DNA of 64,000 nucleotides from Labilibaculum sp. K2S (GCF_030372765.1 NZ_JAUCMW010000006.1:40425-104424), one strand, 5' to 3'; positions 37,076 to 46,117 are shown, counted from the first letter of the stretch. Notes: generated from the sequence alone by a model not told the origin. Numbers and translations are program-made.

Positions 37076-38614
37076 ATGAAAACCTATTTAAAAATTCTAC
37101 TCGTTACAGCATTCTTTGCAACCAGTTGCTCCCCATCTTATATGGGAACAGCGGTTTACGAAGATGATTTGTATTACAATCCTAATCAGGCTCCTTTATT
37201 AGTTCAAAAAGTTGAAGCCAATTCCCCTGCTGTTCAAAAGAGCAATTCGTTAGCTCCGGCAACAGCAACACAATCATCAACAAAAACCAATCCAAACATT
37301 GAATCGGAAGCTCTTGATGATCGTAATTTTGATGCATTACAACAAAAATACACCGAAATATTAAATGATGAGTCAATTGGTAGTGTCGACACAGTGATTT
37401 ACGAAGGTGATTCTGGTTATTACTTAGGTGGATTTTCTGGTTCGGAACGGGATCAGGAAGAAGCTCAGCGGTTAAGGGATATGTATCCTCAGGGATTTGG
37501 TTACTATGATAACAGCGGTTACAATACCGCTATGTGGCTGGCTGGAGATCCTGACTGGAATGTTTACGTAGATGGAAACAATGTATGGTGGACACCAACA
37601 TGGACAAATTATCGCTTTTACAACGGCTATAATTATTCATCGATGAAATACGGCAATGCATTTGCATACAACTATCCATACGGAAACTATGGCTATAATT
37701 CCTATTGGGGATTTAATATGGGCTTTGGCGACAGCTGGTATTGGGATTTAAATTTCGGATGGGGATTCTCAAATCACTACTACGGAAGCTACTATCCATA
37801 CTATGGACACTATGGTTACTATGGAAATCATGGATATTATGGCCACCACGGATATAATAATTATGCCTCTTCAACTTATGATGGAAAAAGAAGATCAAAT
37901 AACTATAAGGCAGGAACTGCAACTAATGCAAGTGCCTCTAGAAGAGCAAATACAAATGCGACTTCGGCATCAACCCGAAGGTCTGCGGTTTCAAGCACAA
38001 AAGCTGGTACTGTAAGTACAAGCAGAAGATCAACGACCTCTGTTGCCAATGATATCAGAAGGAGTAATGCTGCTGCTCGTTACAGCTCAGGCAATGGAAA
38101 TTCTTACGGAACAAGAAGAACTATATTAAATGGTACTTCAGGCAGAAGATCTACTTATGGAACTACTCCTGCAACAGGAACAAGGACTAATAGCAGAAGC
38201 AATTATTCTAACGGGAATACCAATCAAAATAGAAATAGTTATTCTAATACCCGTAGAAGTTCGTCTCCAAGCTATAATAAACCACAAACGAATACACGAC
38301 CTTCTTATAACCGTTCGTCTAATTCGAACAAATCGAATTATTCAAAATCGTCGACAAGATCGTCTTATTCTAAAGTGAATAGTAATTCGTCCAAACCAAC
38401 TTACAGATCAGGTTCTTCCAAATCCAATTCCGGTTACAGCAACAGCGGAACCAGAAGATCATCGGGATCGTCGGGAACTTCAAGATCCTCTGTTGGTTCT
38501 ACAAGAAGTCGCTCCAGCTCTTCAGGGACTTCCACCAGATCATCAAGTGGAAGTTCAAGGTCATCGGGCGGAAATTCCAATTCAAGTAATTCGGGCAATA
38601 CAAGAAGAAGATAA
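37076..38614 (+). CDS. Surface-type lipoprotein with Tyr/Gly-rich centre and Ser/Arg-rich tail
   Basis: 512 residues after a strong GGAGG Shine-Dalgarno 6 nt before the ATG. The lipobox is FFATSC with Cys20. Residues ~30-130 are Gln/Asn/Ser-rich with an acidic end. At ~155-185 there is a Trp-rich segment (MWLAGDPDWNVYVDGNNVWW). Residues ~180-260 are extremely Tyr/Gly/Asn/His-rich (YGNYGYNSYWGFN, YYGHYGYYGNHGYYG). From ~265 to the end the chain is almost only Ser, Arg, Asn, Thr, Gly and Lys, ending NTRRR, and very basic. Such Ser/Arg tails appear in several Bacteroidota lipoproteins of unknown role. An adhesive or matrix function is a guess. It diverges from proS and is followed by a 15-bp hairpin. 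Confidence 0.85.
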   Translation: MKTYLKILLVTAFFATSCSPSYMGTAVYEDDLYYNPNQAPLLVQKVEANSPAVQKSNSLAPATATQSSTKTNPNIESEALDDRNFDALQQKYTEILNDESIGSVDTVIYEGDSGYYLGGFSGSERDQEEAQRLRDMYPQGFGYYDNSGYNTAMWLAGDPDWNVYVDGNNVWWTPTWTNYRFYNGYNYSSMKYGNAFAYNYPYGNYGYNSYWGFNMGFGDSWYWDLNFGWGFSNHYYGSYYPYYGHYGYYGNHGYYGHHGYNNYASSTYDGKRRSNNYKAGTATNASASRRANTNATSASTRRSAVSSTKAGTVSTSRRSTTSVANDIRRSNAAARYSSGNGNSYGTRRTILNGTSGRRSTYGTTPATGTRTNSRSNYSNGNTNQNRNSYSNTRRSSSPSYNKPQTNTRPSYNRSSNSNKSNYSKSSTRSSYSKVNSNSSKPTYRSGSSKSNSGYSNSGTRRSSGSSGTSRSSVGSTRSRSSSSGTSTRSSSGSSRSSGGNSNSSNSGNTRRR

Positions 38615-38616
38615 GA

Positions 38617-38658
38617 TATAATCACCGGAGTTTCGTTCTCCATACTCCGGTGATTATA
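38617..38658 (+). repeat. Perfect 15-bp hairpin just after the Ser/Arg lipoprotein gene
   Basis: TATAATCACCGGAGT (38617-38631) and ACTCCGGTGATTATA (38644-38658) pair perfectly around a 12-nt loop, starting 2 nt after the stop codon. No T-run follows on either strand, so it is not a standard terminator; a 3' stabilising structure is likelier. Confidence 0.75.
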
Positions 38659-38783
38659 AATGAAGAACAAAAAACAAATTTAAGATCACCATAAATCTGA
38701 TATAACTTTCCGACTCACTTTCTTTAAGAGTGAAGAGAGTCTGTTTTATCAAAATTACATGAGACATTTAAAAATACATTTTT

Positions 38784-40247
38784 ATGAAACGATATACTTT
38801 TTTGCTCATCTTGTCCCTAATAGCAGGAACTTCATATTCTCAGAGTGTAGATAATGCACTAAAATATTCGAGACAAGAATTCAATGGAACTGCGCGTTCA
38901 ACCGCCATGGGAGGAGCTTTCGGAGCCTTAGGAGGCGACTTTTCAAGTTTGAGTATAAATCCTGCAGGTATTGGAGTTTACAGAAGTTCTGAATTTACAT
39001 TTACTCCTTCCATTGAATATACTAAATCAAAAAATAATGGTTTTTCTGAGGATAAGTACAGCTTTACAATGGGAAATGTTGGCTACGTAGCTAGTTATAT
39101 TCCAAGAATGGCTCCTGAAAAAGGATGGCAAAATTTCAACTTTGGAATTGGATACAACCGAATTGCAAATTTCAATCGTGAAGGTTATTTATTCAATTTA
39201 AATTCAGGAACATCATTACTTGACAAATGGGCAGATCTGGCCATCGGCAAGTCTCCAGACAACCTATACTCTTTTGAAGAAAAACTTGCTTACGATACGT
39301 ACCTCATCAATAATGATGATGAGTTGAATTATCAATCGGTTCTTTTCGGTAATGATCGCATGGATCAGCAAAAACATGTTGACGAGAAAGGATACATTGG
39401 TGAATACGTATTGTCTTTTGGTGCTAATTACGGACATAAATTGTATTTAGGAGCAACTGTTGGCATTCAGGATTTATACCACAAATCAACAACCTCTTAT
39501 TCAGAATTTTCTCTTACTGATAACATTACATCATTAAATGAATTCACCTTTAATGAATACATGACAACATCGGGTGTTGGTGTTAATTTTAAATTTGGAG
39601 CGATCTATAAAATCACAAACAGCTTACGGGTGGGTGCTGCAATACATACCCCTACATTCTATAATCTTGACGAAACCTATGACACCTCTATAAGTTCAGA
39701 ATTTGAACCTGCTATTCCTATTCCCGATGAATTCCCTGAAGACGGAGAAGCATATCACGCCTTCAAATCTGAATTTGTATCAAGAACCAGTTACGATCTT
39801 GAAACTCCGTTTAGAACAATTCTTAGTGCAGCCTACCTATTTGGCCAAAAAGGCGTACTTAGTGTTGATTACGAAATGATTGACTACTCTAATGCCGAAT
39901 TTAACGATAGTGATGCGGGTGATTTAATGAACGAAAATCAAGACATTGCAAACTCGTACCGGTCAACCTCTAATTTAAGAATTGGTGCCGAATACCGACT
40001 TACTCCTAATATAAGTATACGCGGTGGATACGCTAAAATCGGAGATCCTTACAAGAGTTTTATTGATGAAGGTTACAACACTTACTCTGCAGGTTTTGGA
40101 ATTAAACAAAACAACTTCTTCTTCGATATGGCCTATCAATATAAAGAGTACGATGAAGATTTTGTATTATACTCAGGCAGTAATGATATCGTTAGTTTGA
40201 ACAATACAAACCATCAGGTACGAATGACCTTTGGATTCAAATTTTAA
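38784..40247 (+). CDS. OmpP1/FadL/TodX-type outer-membrane transport protein
   Basis: 487 residues. The signal peptide MKRYTFLLILSLIAGTSYSQ is followed by the FadL-like N-terminal hatch region ARSTAMGGAFGALGGDFSSL, then INPAGIGVYR, which matches the AMGGA..A..D..A...NPAG pattern of this superfamily. The rest is a beta-barrel of alternating residues (YNRIANFNREGYLFNLNSG, FGANYGHKLYLGATVGIQDL, LRIGAEYRLTPNISIRGGYA) ending NHQVRMTFGFKF with the C-terminal aromatic. Members take up hydrophobic compounds such as fatty acids or aromatics across the outer membrane. Here the solute is not known. Single gene with a terminator after it. Confidence 0.9.
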   Translation: MKRYTFLLILSLIAGTSYSQSVDNALKYSRQEFNGTARSTAMGGAFGALGGDFSSLSINPAGIGVYRSSEFTFTPSIEYTKSKNNGFSEDKYSFTMGNVGYVASYIPRMAPEKGWQNFNFGIGYNRIANFNREGYLFNLNSGTSLLDKWADLAIGKSPDNLYSFEEKLAYDTYLINNDDELNYQSVLFGNDRMDQQKHVDEKGYIGEYVLSFGANYGHKLYLGATVGIQDLYHKSTTSYSEFSLTDNITSLNEFTFNEYMTTSGVGVNFKFGAIYKITNSLRVGAAIHTPTFYNLDETYDTSISSEFEPAIPIPDEFPEDGEAYHAFKSEFVSRTSYDLETPFRTILSAAYLFGQKGVLSVDYEMIDYSNAEFNDSDAGDLMNENQDIANSYRSTSNLRIGAEYRLTPNISIRGGYAKIGDPYKSFIDEGYNTYSAGFGIKQNNFFFDMAYQYKEYDEDFVLYSGSNDIVSLNNTNHQVRMTFGFKF

Positions 40248-40266
40248 GAACACTACTATATAAAAG

Positions 40267-40297
40267 GAGATTGCTATTATGGCAATCTCTTTTTTTA
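40267..40297 (+). terminator. Terminator after the FadL-type gene
   Basis: Perfect 8-bp stem GAGATTGC / GCAATCTC with a 7-nt loop, followed by a long T-run, 20 nt after the stop. Confidence 0.85.
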
Positions 40298-40304
40298 TTT
40301 CAAA

Positions 40305-40336
40305 AAAATGGCAGAAACAATTGTTTCTGCCATTTT
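40305..40336 (-). terminator. Perfect 32-bp palindromic terminator after cysN
   Basis: The 16-nt arms AAAATGGCAGAAACAA and TTGTTTCTGCCATTTT are exact reverse complements. On the minus strand the right arm continues into a T-run (A7 on plus at 40302-40308). It lies 20 nt past the cysN stop. Confidence 0.88.
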
Positions 40337-40355
40337 ATAATCCAACGATTGGATT

Positions 40356-41630
40356 TTATAAAATCATACCAGCGGCAACAGTTTCATTGGTTCCTTCATC
40401 AATAAGAATAAAACTTCCCGTTAAACGGTTCTTTTTATACGAATCGAAAAACAATGGTTTAGCAGCTTTAAAAGATACACATGCAATATCATTTAATGCA
40501 ACCACCTTATCATCTGCTACTTCATCCAAAGTATCAACATTTACCTTAAATTTCACATCACGAATCATACAACGGGTTTCGTTGGTAGTGTGCTTAATTG
40601 TATATTTTCCACGAGGCATCATAGCCCGTTCATTCATCCAGCAAAGCATTGCCTCAAATTCCTGACTAACATTCGGTACATTATTCGCGTCAACAATCAT
40701 ATCTCCTCTTGAAATATCAATATTGTCACTTAATCGTAATGTTACTGATTGAGGTGTAAAAGCAACCTCCTGTTCCCCGGTAAAAGAATCAATCGCCTCA
40801 ATAGTTGTTTCAATTCCCGAAGGTAAAATCCGAACCTTATCTCCAGGATGAAAAACACCACTTGCTACCCTACCGGCATATCCCCGGTAATCGTGAAACT
40901 CATCTGATTGGGGGCGAATTACATACTGAACAGGTAATCTTGAATCTCCATGATTACGATCATCAACTATTTTAATGTTTTCCAGAAGATCTAACAATGG
41001 AGTACCGGAATACCAATCCATTTTCGTTGATGCATCTACCACATTATCACCCAATTTTGCCGAAATAGGAATAAAACAAACATCTTTAATGTTCAATTTA
41101 TCAACAACCATTTTCTGGTAATCGGCCTTAATTCTTTCGTAAGTCTCTTGAGAAAAATCAACCAAATCCATTTTATTGATACACACAATAATATGTGGTA
41201 TTTGCAATAAATTGGCTATGTATGAATGACGAAGTGTCTGTTCAATTACACCATTACGTGCATCCACCAAAATTAATGCTGCATTCGCAGTAGACGCACC
41301 TGTAACCATGTTTCGAGTATACTGAATGTGTCCTGGAGTATCGGCAATAATAAACTTTCGTTTTGGAGTTGCAAAATAACGGTAAGCAACATCAATAGTA
41401 ATTCCTTGCTCACGTTCGGCTCTTAAGCCGTCGGTTAATAAAGCAAGGTCGACTTCTTCATCGCCTCTTTTTTTACTGCTGATTTCGATAGCTTCCATTT
41501 GATCTTCAAAAATGGCTTTACTATCATATAATAATCTTCCAATAAGGGTACTCTTACCATCATCAACACTTCCTGCTGTGGTGAATCGTAAAAGTTCCAT
41601 ATCTAAATATCCTGCTGATTTCTCTGACAT
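40356..41630 (-). CDS. cysN: Sulfate adenylyltransferase subunit 1 (GTPase subunit)
   Basis: 424 residues. It is an elongation-factor-like GTPase that drives ATP sulfurylase. P-loop GSVDDGKSTLIGRLLYDS is near the N-terminus, G2/G3 as GITIDVAYRYFATPKRKFI and DTPGHIQYTRNM, and G4 as CINKMDLVDFS. Two EF-Tu-like beta-barrels follow (VQYVIRPQSDEFHDYRGYAG, GDMIVDANN). It lacks the extra C-terminal kinase of CysNC fusions, consistent with a separate cysC upstream. With CysD it forms APS from sulfate and ATP in the cytoplasm. It is the last gene of cysC-cysD-cysN and is followed by a strong palindromic terminator. Confidence 0.96.
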   Translation of the reverse strand: MSEKSAGYLDMELLRFTTAGSVDDGKSTLIGRLLYDSKAIFEDQMEAIEISSKKRGDEEVDLALLTDGLRAEREQGITIDVAYRYFATPKRKFIIADTPGHIQYTRNMVTGASTANAALILVDARNGVIEQTLRHSYIANLLQIPHIIVCINKMDLVDFSQETYERIKADYQKMVVDKLNIKDVCFIPISAKLGDNVVDASTKMDWYSGTPLLDLLENIKIVDDRNHGDSRLPVQYVIRPQSDEFHDYRGYAGRVASGVFHPGDKVRILPSGIETTIEAIDSFTGEQEVAFTPQSVTLRLSDNIDISRGDMIVDANNVPNVSQEFEAMLCWMNERAMMPRGKYTIKHTTNETRCMIRDVKFKVNVDTLDEVADDKVVALNDIACVSFKAAKPLFFDSYKKNRLTGSFILIDEGTNETVAAGMIL

Positions 41631-41640
41631 ATCTATATTT

Positions 41641-41668
41641 TTAGCTCTTAGCCGTTAGCTCTTAGCCC
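41641..41668. repeat. Four tandem heptamers TTAGCNN in the cysD-cysN gap
   Basis: Reads TTAGCTC, TTAGCCG, TTAGCTC, TTAGCCC in direct succession within the 47-nt gap between cysD and cysN. On the coding strand the unit is NNGCTAA. The last copy ends 9 nt upstream of the cysD stop codon (transcript-downstream of it). Confidence 0.7.
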
Positions 41669-41677
41669 ATTCAATTT

Positions 41678-42583
41678 TTAAAAATATCCTTCTTTCTTAC
41701 GATCTTCCATCGCAGCTTCCGACCTTCTATCATCAGCTCTTGTTCCACGTTCGGTTGTTCTTGTTGCAGCAACTTCTTCGATAATTTCCTCCAAAGAATG
41801 TGCCTCCGATTCAACAGCTCCGGTACAAGTAGCATCTCCAATGGTACGGAATCTAACGATTCTTTTCTCTGTCTTTTCGCCCGGGCGCATTGGTATGCAA
41901 TCGCTTTTTGCTAAAAGAGTTCCGTCTCTTTGAAACACTTCACGTTCGTGAGAAAAATACAAATTAGGAATTTCAATATTTTCAAGATAGATGTATTGCC
42001 ACACATCCATTTCAGTCCAATTCGAGATTGGGAATACTCTGAAATGTTCTCCCATGTGTTTTTTTCCATTAAAAAGATTCCACAATTCAGGACGCTGATT
42101 TTTTGGATCCCACTGGCCAAACTCATCCCTATGAGAGAAAAAACGTTCTTTAGCTCTGGCTTTCTCCTCATCGCGACGACCACCTCCCATTGCGCAATCT
42201 ACTTTTAAATCTTCGATACCATCTAAAAGAGTAATTGTTTGCAACTTGTTTCTACTGGCATTAAATCCAGTTTCTTCTGCAACTTTTCCCTGATCGATAG
42301 AATCCTGAACGTAACGCACAATAATACGGGTTCCTGTTTTCTCCATCAACATATCTCTAAACTCGATGGTTTCTGCAAAATTATGTCCTGTATCGATATG
42401 CATCATTGGGAAAGGAACCTTTGCTGGAGCAAAAGCCTTACGAGCCAGATGAAACATGATAATAGAATCTTTTCCTCCGGAAAATAACATGACCGGATTT
42501 TCAAATTGAGCAGCAACTTCACGAATCACAAAAATAGATTCAGCTTCCAGTTCTCTTAAATGATTAATATTGTATTCCTTCAT
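41678..42583 (-). CDS. cysD: Sulfate adenylyltransferase subunit 2
   Basis: 301 residues, the length of E. coli CysD (302 aa). This is the catalytic N-type ATP pyrophosphatase subunit that makes adenosine 5'-phosphosulfate. PP-loop PVMLFSGGKDSIIMFHLARK is followed by PMMHIDTGHNFAETIEFRD, then the CAMGGGRRDEEKARAKERFF block that is family-specific, and the C-terminal PMRPGEKTEKRIVRFRTIGD, CTGAVES and RGTRADDRRSEAAMEDRKKE. It pairs with CysN, whose gene follows after the heptamer repeats, and takes part in sulfate activation together with CysC. Confidence 0.96.
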   Translation of the reverse strand: MKEYNINHLRELEAESIFVIREVAAQFENPVMLFSGGKDSIIMFHLARKAFAPAKVPFPMMHIDTGHNFAETIEFRDMLMEKTGTRIIVRYVQDSIDQGKVAEETGFNASRNKLQTITLLDGIEDLKVDCAMGGGRRDEEKARAKERFFSHRDEFGQWDPKNQRPELWNLFNGKKHMGEHFRVFPISNWTEMDVWQYIYLENIEIPNLYFSHEREVFQRDGTLLAKSDCIPMRPGEKTEKRIVRFRTIGDATCTGAVESEAHSLEEIIEEVAATRTTERGTRADDRRSEAAMEDRKKEGYF

Positions 42584-42664
42584 TCGAAAATATTTATTTG
42601 CTTTCTAACAGACTATCTATTGAAACAGTCATTTACAATAAAGTCTACTTAGTTTTCAACTTCA

Positions 42665-43273
42665 CTAATTTCTTATTAACCGAGGTAAAATTGCACTTAC
42701 AACTTTTTCAACAGACTCCTCAGGTGTCATTTCAGAGGTTTTGATTTCCAAAAAAGGATTCTCAGGTGCCTCAAAAGGTGAATCAAGACCAGTGAAATTT
42801 TTAATTTCTCCATTTCTGGCTTTCTTATACAATCCTTTTACATCTCTCTCTTCACATACTTTATAAGATGCATTTACATACACCTCTAAAAAATCTTCTT
42901 TCCCAATTACTTCCTTTGCTACATCCCTAATATCAATAGTAGGGCTCACGAAACAATTAATTGTAATGATACCACAATTCAGGAATAACTTAGACACCTC
43001 GGCAATTCGTCTGATATTTTCAGTCCTGTCTTCTTCCGAAAAACCTAAATTTTTATTGATTCCTGTCCGAATATTATCTCCATCAAGAATCTGAGTCAAA
43101 AAACCTCTCTTCTGAAGTTCCTTCTCCAATCCAATAGCAATAGTAGTTTTTCCTGATCCGGAAAGTCCAGTCATCCAAATAACCTTAGAATTTTGATTTA
43201 AAACCCCCTCTTTATCTTCCCTTCCTAAAATCCGATCAAACACAGGATGGATATTTGTTGCTTTTGTCGTCAT
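42665..43273 (-). CDS. cysC: Adenylylsulfate kinase
   Basis: 202 residues. It phosphorylates APS to PAPS. The P-loop is VIWMTGLSGSGKTTIAIGLE, followed by LDGDNIRTGINKNLGFSEED, the APS-binding RTENIRRIAEVSKLFLNCG, TINCFVSPTIDIRD (the usual ISPF/Y serine loop), and KGLYKKARNGEIKNFTGLDS with DSPFEAPENP. Length is typical (~200 aa). First gene of cysC-cysD-cysN. Neither PAPS nor APS reductase nor sulfite reductase is in the window, so the PAPS may feed assimilation elsewhere or sulfotransferases. Confidence 0.96.
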   Translation of the reverse strand: MTTKATNIHPVFDRILGREDKEGVLNQNSKVIWMTGLSGSGKTTIAIGLEKELQKRGFLTQILDGDNIRTGINKNLGFSEEDRTENIRRIAEVSKLFLNCGIITINCFVSPTIDIRDVAKEVIGKEDFLEVYVNASYKVCEERDVKGLYKKARNGEIKNFTGLDSPFEAPENPFLEIKTSEMTPEESVEKVVSAILPRLIRN

Positions 43274-43326
43274 TAACTATTTTTTTTTGCTATATTCTTA
43301 CGATTCTTATTTTTGAAAAGTAAGGG

Positions 43327-43334
43327 CAAATGTA
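43327..43334 (-). promoter_or_regulatory. Probable -7 element of the cysCDN promoter
   Basis: Minus strand TACATTTG fits TAnnTTTG, about 54 nt upstream of the cysC ATG. No clear TTG -33 element. Confidence 0.5.
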
Positions 43335-43390
43335 CATATTATCAGTAGATTTTAAAAATCTAAGTATTTCTCAATTCATGATTTTTCACA

Positions 43391-43420
43391 AAAAAAAATC
43401 CGGATTTTTCAATCCGGATT
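43391..43420 (-). terminator. Terminator after fabI
   Basis: Perfect 9-bp stem AATCCGGAT / ATCCGGATT with a 6-nt loop. On the minus strand it runs into T8. It lies 24 nt past the fabI stop. Confidence 0.88.
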
Positions 43421-43444
43421 CAAAAGATAATATTTAGCTTTTTA

Positions 43445-44284
43445 TTATTCTTTACAATCACAAGGATTAAAACTCTTATTGTACTGACTCATAGCTCTAT
43501 AACTCATGCCCATACTTGAGAAACCTCCATCATGAAATAAATTCTGCATGGTAACTTTCTTTGTTAGATCTGAGAACAAAGTGATGCAATAATTCGCACA
43601 TTCTTCAGCTGTAGCATTCCCAAGAGGCGACATTCGCTCCGAGAAATCAATTAAAGAATCGAACCCTTTGACTCCACTACCGGCAGTAGTCATTGTTGGC
43701 GATTGCGAAATAGTATTAATCCGCACACTTTTTTCACGTCCGTAGATGTAACCAAAACTTCTGGCGATCGATTCCAACATCGATTTAGCATCCGCCATAT
43801 CGTTGTATTCGTACATTGTTCTTTGTGCCGCTGCATAAGATAAAGCAACTACAGATCCCCACTCAGCCATTGCATCAAGCTTTTTAGCTGTTTGCAATAC
43901 TTTGTGAAATGAAATAGCCGAAATATCCAATGTTTTTTTCAAGTACTCGTAATTCAATTCATCGTAAGCAAGTCCTTTACGAACATTTGGCGACATACCA
44001 ATTGAGTGCAGAACGAAGTCAATTTTACCTCCCAAAATCTCCATCGATTTTGTAAACAACACTTCCAAATCCTCCGGACTGGTAGCATCAGCAGGAATTA
44101 CCTTAGCATTACATTTTCTAGCCAATTCATCAATTGTACCCATTCGGATGGAAACAAGAGTATTTGTTAAAACAATCTCAGCTCCTTCTGCCACGGCTAG
44201 TTCTGCAACTTTCCATGCAATAGACATTTCATTCAAGGCACCAAAAATAATCCCTCTTTTTCCTTTTAATAAATTATACGACAT
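43445..44284 (-). CDS. fabI: Enoyl-[acyl-carrier-protein] reductase (FabI-type SDR)
   Basis: 279 residues. It performs the last, NAD(P)H-dependent reduction in fatty acid elongation. The SDR fold starts with LLKGKRGIIFGALNEMSIAW, the FabI version of the nucleotide-binding loop (GxxxxxSxAW instead of GxxxGxG). DFVLHSIGMSPN follows, then the catalytic Tyr and Lys in YNDMADAKSMLESIARSFG (Y-x6-K), RINTISQSPTMTTAGSG and FHDGGFSSMGMS. It is slightly longer than E. coli FabI (262 aa), with a Cys-rich tail (NPCDCKE). Probably the target of triclosan-like inhibitors. Transcribed alone from a TATCTTTG promoter to a strong terminator. Confidence 0.95.
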   Translation of the reverse strand: MSYNLLKGKRGIIFGALNEMSIAWKVAELAVAEGAEIVLTNTLVSIRMGTIDELARKCNAKVIPADATSPEDLEVLFTKSMEILGGKIDFVLHSIGMSPNVRKGLAYDELNYEYLKKTLDISAISFHKVLQTAKKLDAMAEWGSVVALSYAAAQRTMYEYNDMADAKSMLESIARSFGYIYGREKSVRINTISQSPTMTTAGSGVKGFDSLIDFSERMSPLGNATAEECANYCITLFSDLTKKVTMQNLFHDGGFSSMGMSYRAMSQYNKSFNPCDCKE

Positions 44285-44312
44285 ACTTAGTAATTATCAT
44301 TTTTTTCAGCTT

Positions 44313-44320
44313 CAAAGATA
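44313..44320 (-). promoter_or_regulatory. Probable -7 element of the fabI promoter
   Basis: Minus strand TATCTTTG fits TAnnTTTG, 29 nt upstream of the fabI ATG, giving a leader of about 20 nt. Confidence 0.5.
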
Positions 44321-44402
44321 GCACATTAAATTAAGAATGATCCTAAATAAGCTCATTAATTAAGACTGAATAAATTCTCTAATCCGACCAAACACTTAAT
44401 AA

Positions 44403-46058
44403 CTAACTAGACAACAACACCTTAGCATTATCCAAAGCTGCCTGAGTGAGGTCAGCTCCGCTTAGCATTTTAGCAAGCTCCTCTATTCGGCTCTGCTGGT
44501 CGAGAAGTACAATATTTGAATAGGTTTCCAGCTCATCATCTGCCTTATAAACCTTATAATGATTTTTTCCTTTTCCTGCTATCTGAGGAAGGTGAGTAAT
44601 ACTGATTACCTGAATATTTTCTGCCATTTTATTCATCATAGTTCCCATTTTAGCTGCAATTTCACCGGAAACTCCCGTATCAATTTCATCAAAAACGATG
44701 GACGGCAATGCTGTTGATGAAGATATTAAATACTTGATACTCAACATAAGTCTGGATAGTTCTCCCCCTGAAGCAACCCTTTGGACTTCCTCTATCTGAC
44801 CATTCTTATTGGCACTGAACAGAAAACTTAAATAATCACGCCCCAAATACTGAAAATCTTCTTTAATCTGTGTGGAAATCTTAAAGTTTGCATTCGGAAT
44901 TCCCAGTTGAACAAGCTGGGAAACTATCGTTTTCTCGATAGCAGGAATCACTTTTACCCTACTATCCGTAAGCTTTTCAGCTGATTTAAGAACCAATTCC
45001 TCTTGCCCTTTTAATTGCTTCTTCAAATCTTCAATAAAATCATCACCAGACAAAATTTTATCCACCTTTTGTGTCAATTCTTCCCGGATTTGAATTAATT
45101 CTTCAACAGAATTCACATGATGTTTCTGTTGCAGGGAATAAATAGCATCTAATTTCTGATTTAAAAATTCAATTCTTGAAGGATCCAATTCAACAGACTC
45201 ATTACTTCGATCCAATTCCTGTGCAAGATCATTCAATTCTATATATGCACTCTCCAATCGCTCAAAAAAACTTTCAGCATCCGGAAATACATTTTTAATT
45301 TGAGCTATTGCGTTCCGTGCCTCTTTCAGCTGTGTAATAATCGGAAATTCCCCCTCCGACAAATTTTCATACGCTTTAACCAAACCCGACTTAATTTCCT
45401 CGGCATGAGTCAGAGTTTCCAACTCCGCTTCCATTTCAACTTGTTCACCGGCAACTAATTTTGCCTCGAGCAATTGCTCTAACTGAAACTGAAAATAATC
45501 CAAATCAGCTTTTTCTTTGGCGGCCAATTCTTCTTGTTTACGCAACTCCTGCTTTAGCTTTTGAAATCTATTAAAGCACTCCTGATACTTCTTTAAAATC
45601 TCCGAATTGCCTGCATAAGTATCTACAATTCCGACCTGATATTCGAAACTTCCAATCACTAAATTCTGATTTTGGCTGTGTACATCAATCAAGCGAAAGC
45701 CTAACTCTTTTAAAACTTTTACACTTACAGGAGAATCGTTTACAAAAGCCCGACTCTTACCATTAGGAAGTATTTCTCTTCGCAATAGAGTTTCCTTTTC
45801 GTAATCCAATTCGTTATCAGCAAAAAACTTCTCCAATTGATACCTTTCAATTGAAAATGAACTTTCGATTATGCACTTTTGTTCTTTGTCCTTAAGTACA
45901 TTCACCTCCGCTCTTTGACCTAAAACTAAGGACAAGGCTCCTAAAAGTATTGACTTACCAGAACCTGTTTCTCCTGTTATTACTGAGAAACCATCTGAAA
46001 ATTCAATATCCAGCTTTGTAATTAAAGCATAATTCTGAATTGATATGGATTGAAGCAT
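44403..46058 (-). CDS. recN: DNA repair protein RecN
   Basis: 551 residues, an SMC-like ATPase for double-strand-break repair. Head half 1 has LDIEFSDGFSVITGETGSGK (Walker A), then SILLGALSLVLGQRAE and VKVLKELGFRLIDVHSQNQN. Two long coiled coils (about residues 150-390) flank a short turn, much shorter than in SMC proteins as usual for RecN. The C-terminal head has the signature VASGGELSRLMLSIK and Walker B SIVFDEIDTGVSGEIA, then VISITHLPQIAGKG. Complete length. It is the last gene in the bamD-rpoZ-coaBC-porD-recN series on the minus strand, 59 nt after porD. Confidence 0.95.
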   Translation of the reverse strand: MLQSISIQNYALITKLDIEFSDGFSVITGETGSGKSILLGALSLVLGQRAEVNVLKDKEQKCIIESSFSIERYQLEKFFADNELDYEKETLLRREILPNGKSRAFVNDSPVSVKVLKELGFRLIDVHSQNQNLVIGSFEYQVGIVDTYAGNSEILKKYQECFNRFQKLKQELRKQEELAAKEKADLDYFQFQLEQLLEAKLVAGEQVEMEAELETLTHAEEIKSGLVKAYENLSEGEFPIITQLKEARNAIAQIKNVFPDAESFFERLESAYIELNDLAQELDRSNESVELDPSRIEFLNQKLDAIYSLQQKHHVNSVEELIQIREELTQKVDKILSGDDFIEDLKKQLKGQEELVLKSAEKLTDSRVKVIPAIEKTIVSQLVQLGIPNANFKISTQIKEDFQYLGRDYLSFLFSANKNGQIEEVQRVASGGELSRLMLSIKYLISSSTALPSIVFDEIDTGVSGEIAAKMGTMMNKMAENIQVISITHLPQIAGKGKNHYKVYKADDELETYSNIVLLDQQSRIEELAKMLSGADLTQAALDNAKVLLSS

Positions 46059-46117
46059 AGGAATCTAAAAAATGATCATGGTAACTCGGCAAAACAAGCT
46101 TGTTCCTAACAATAGAA

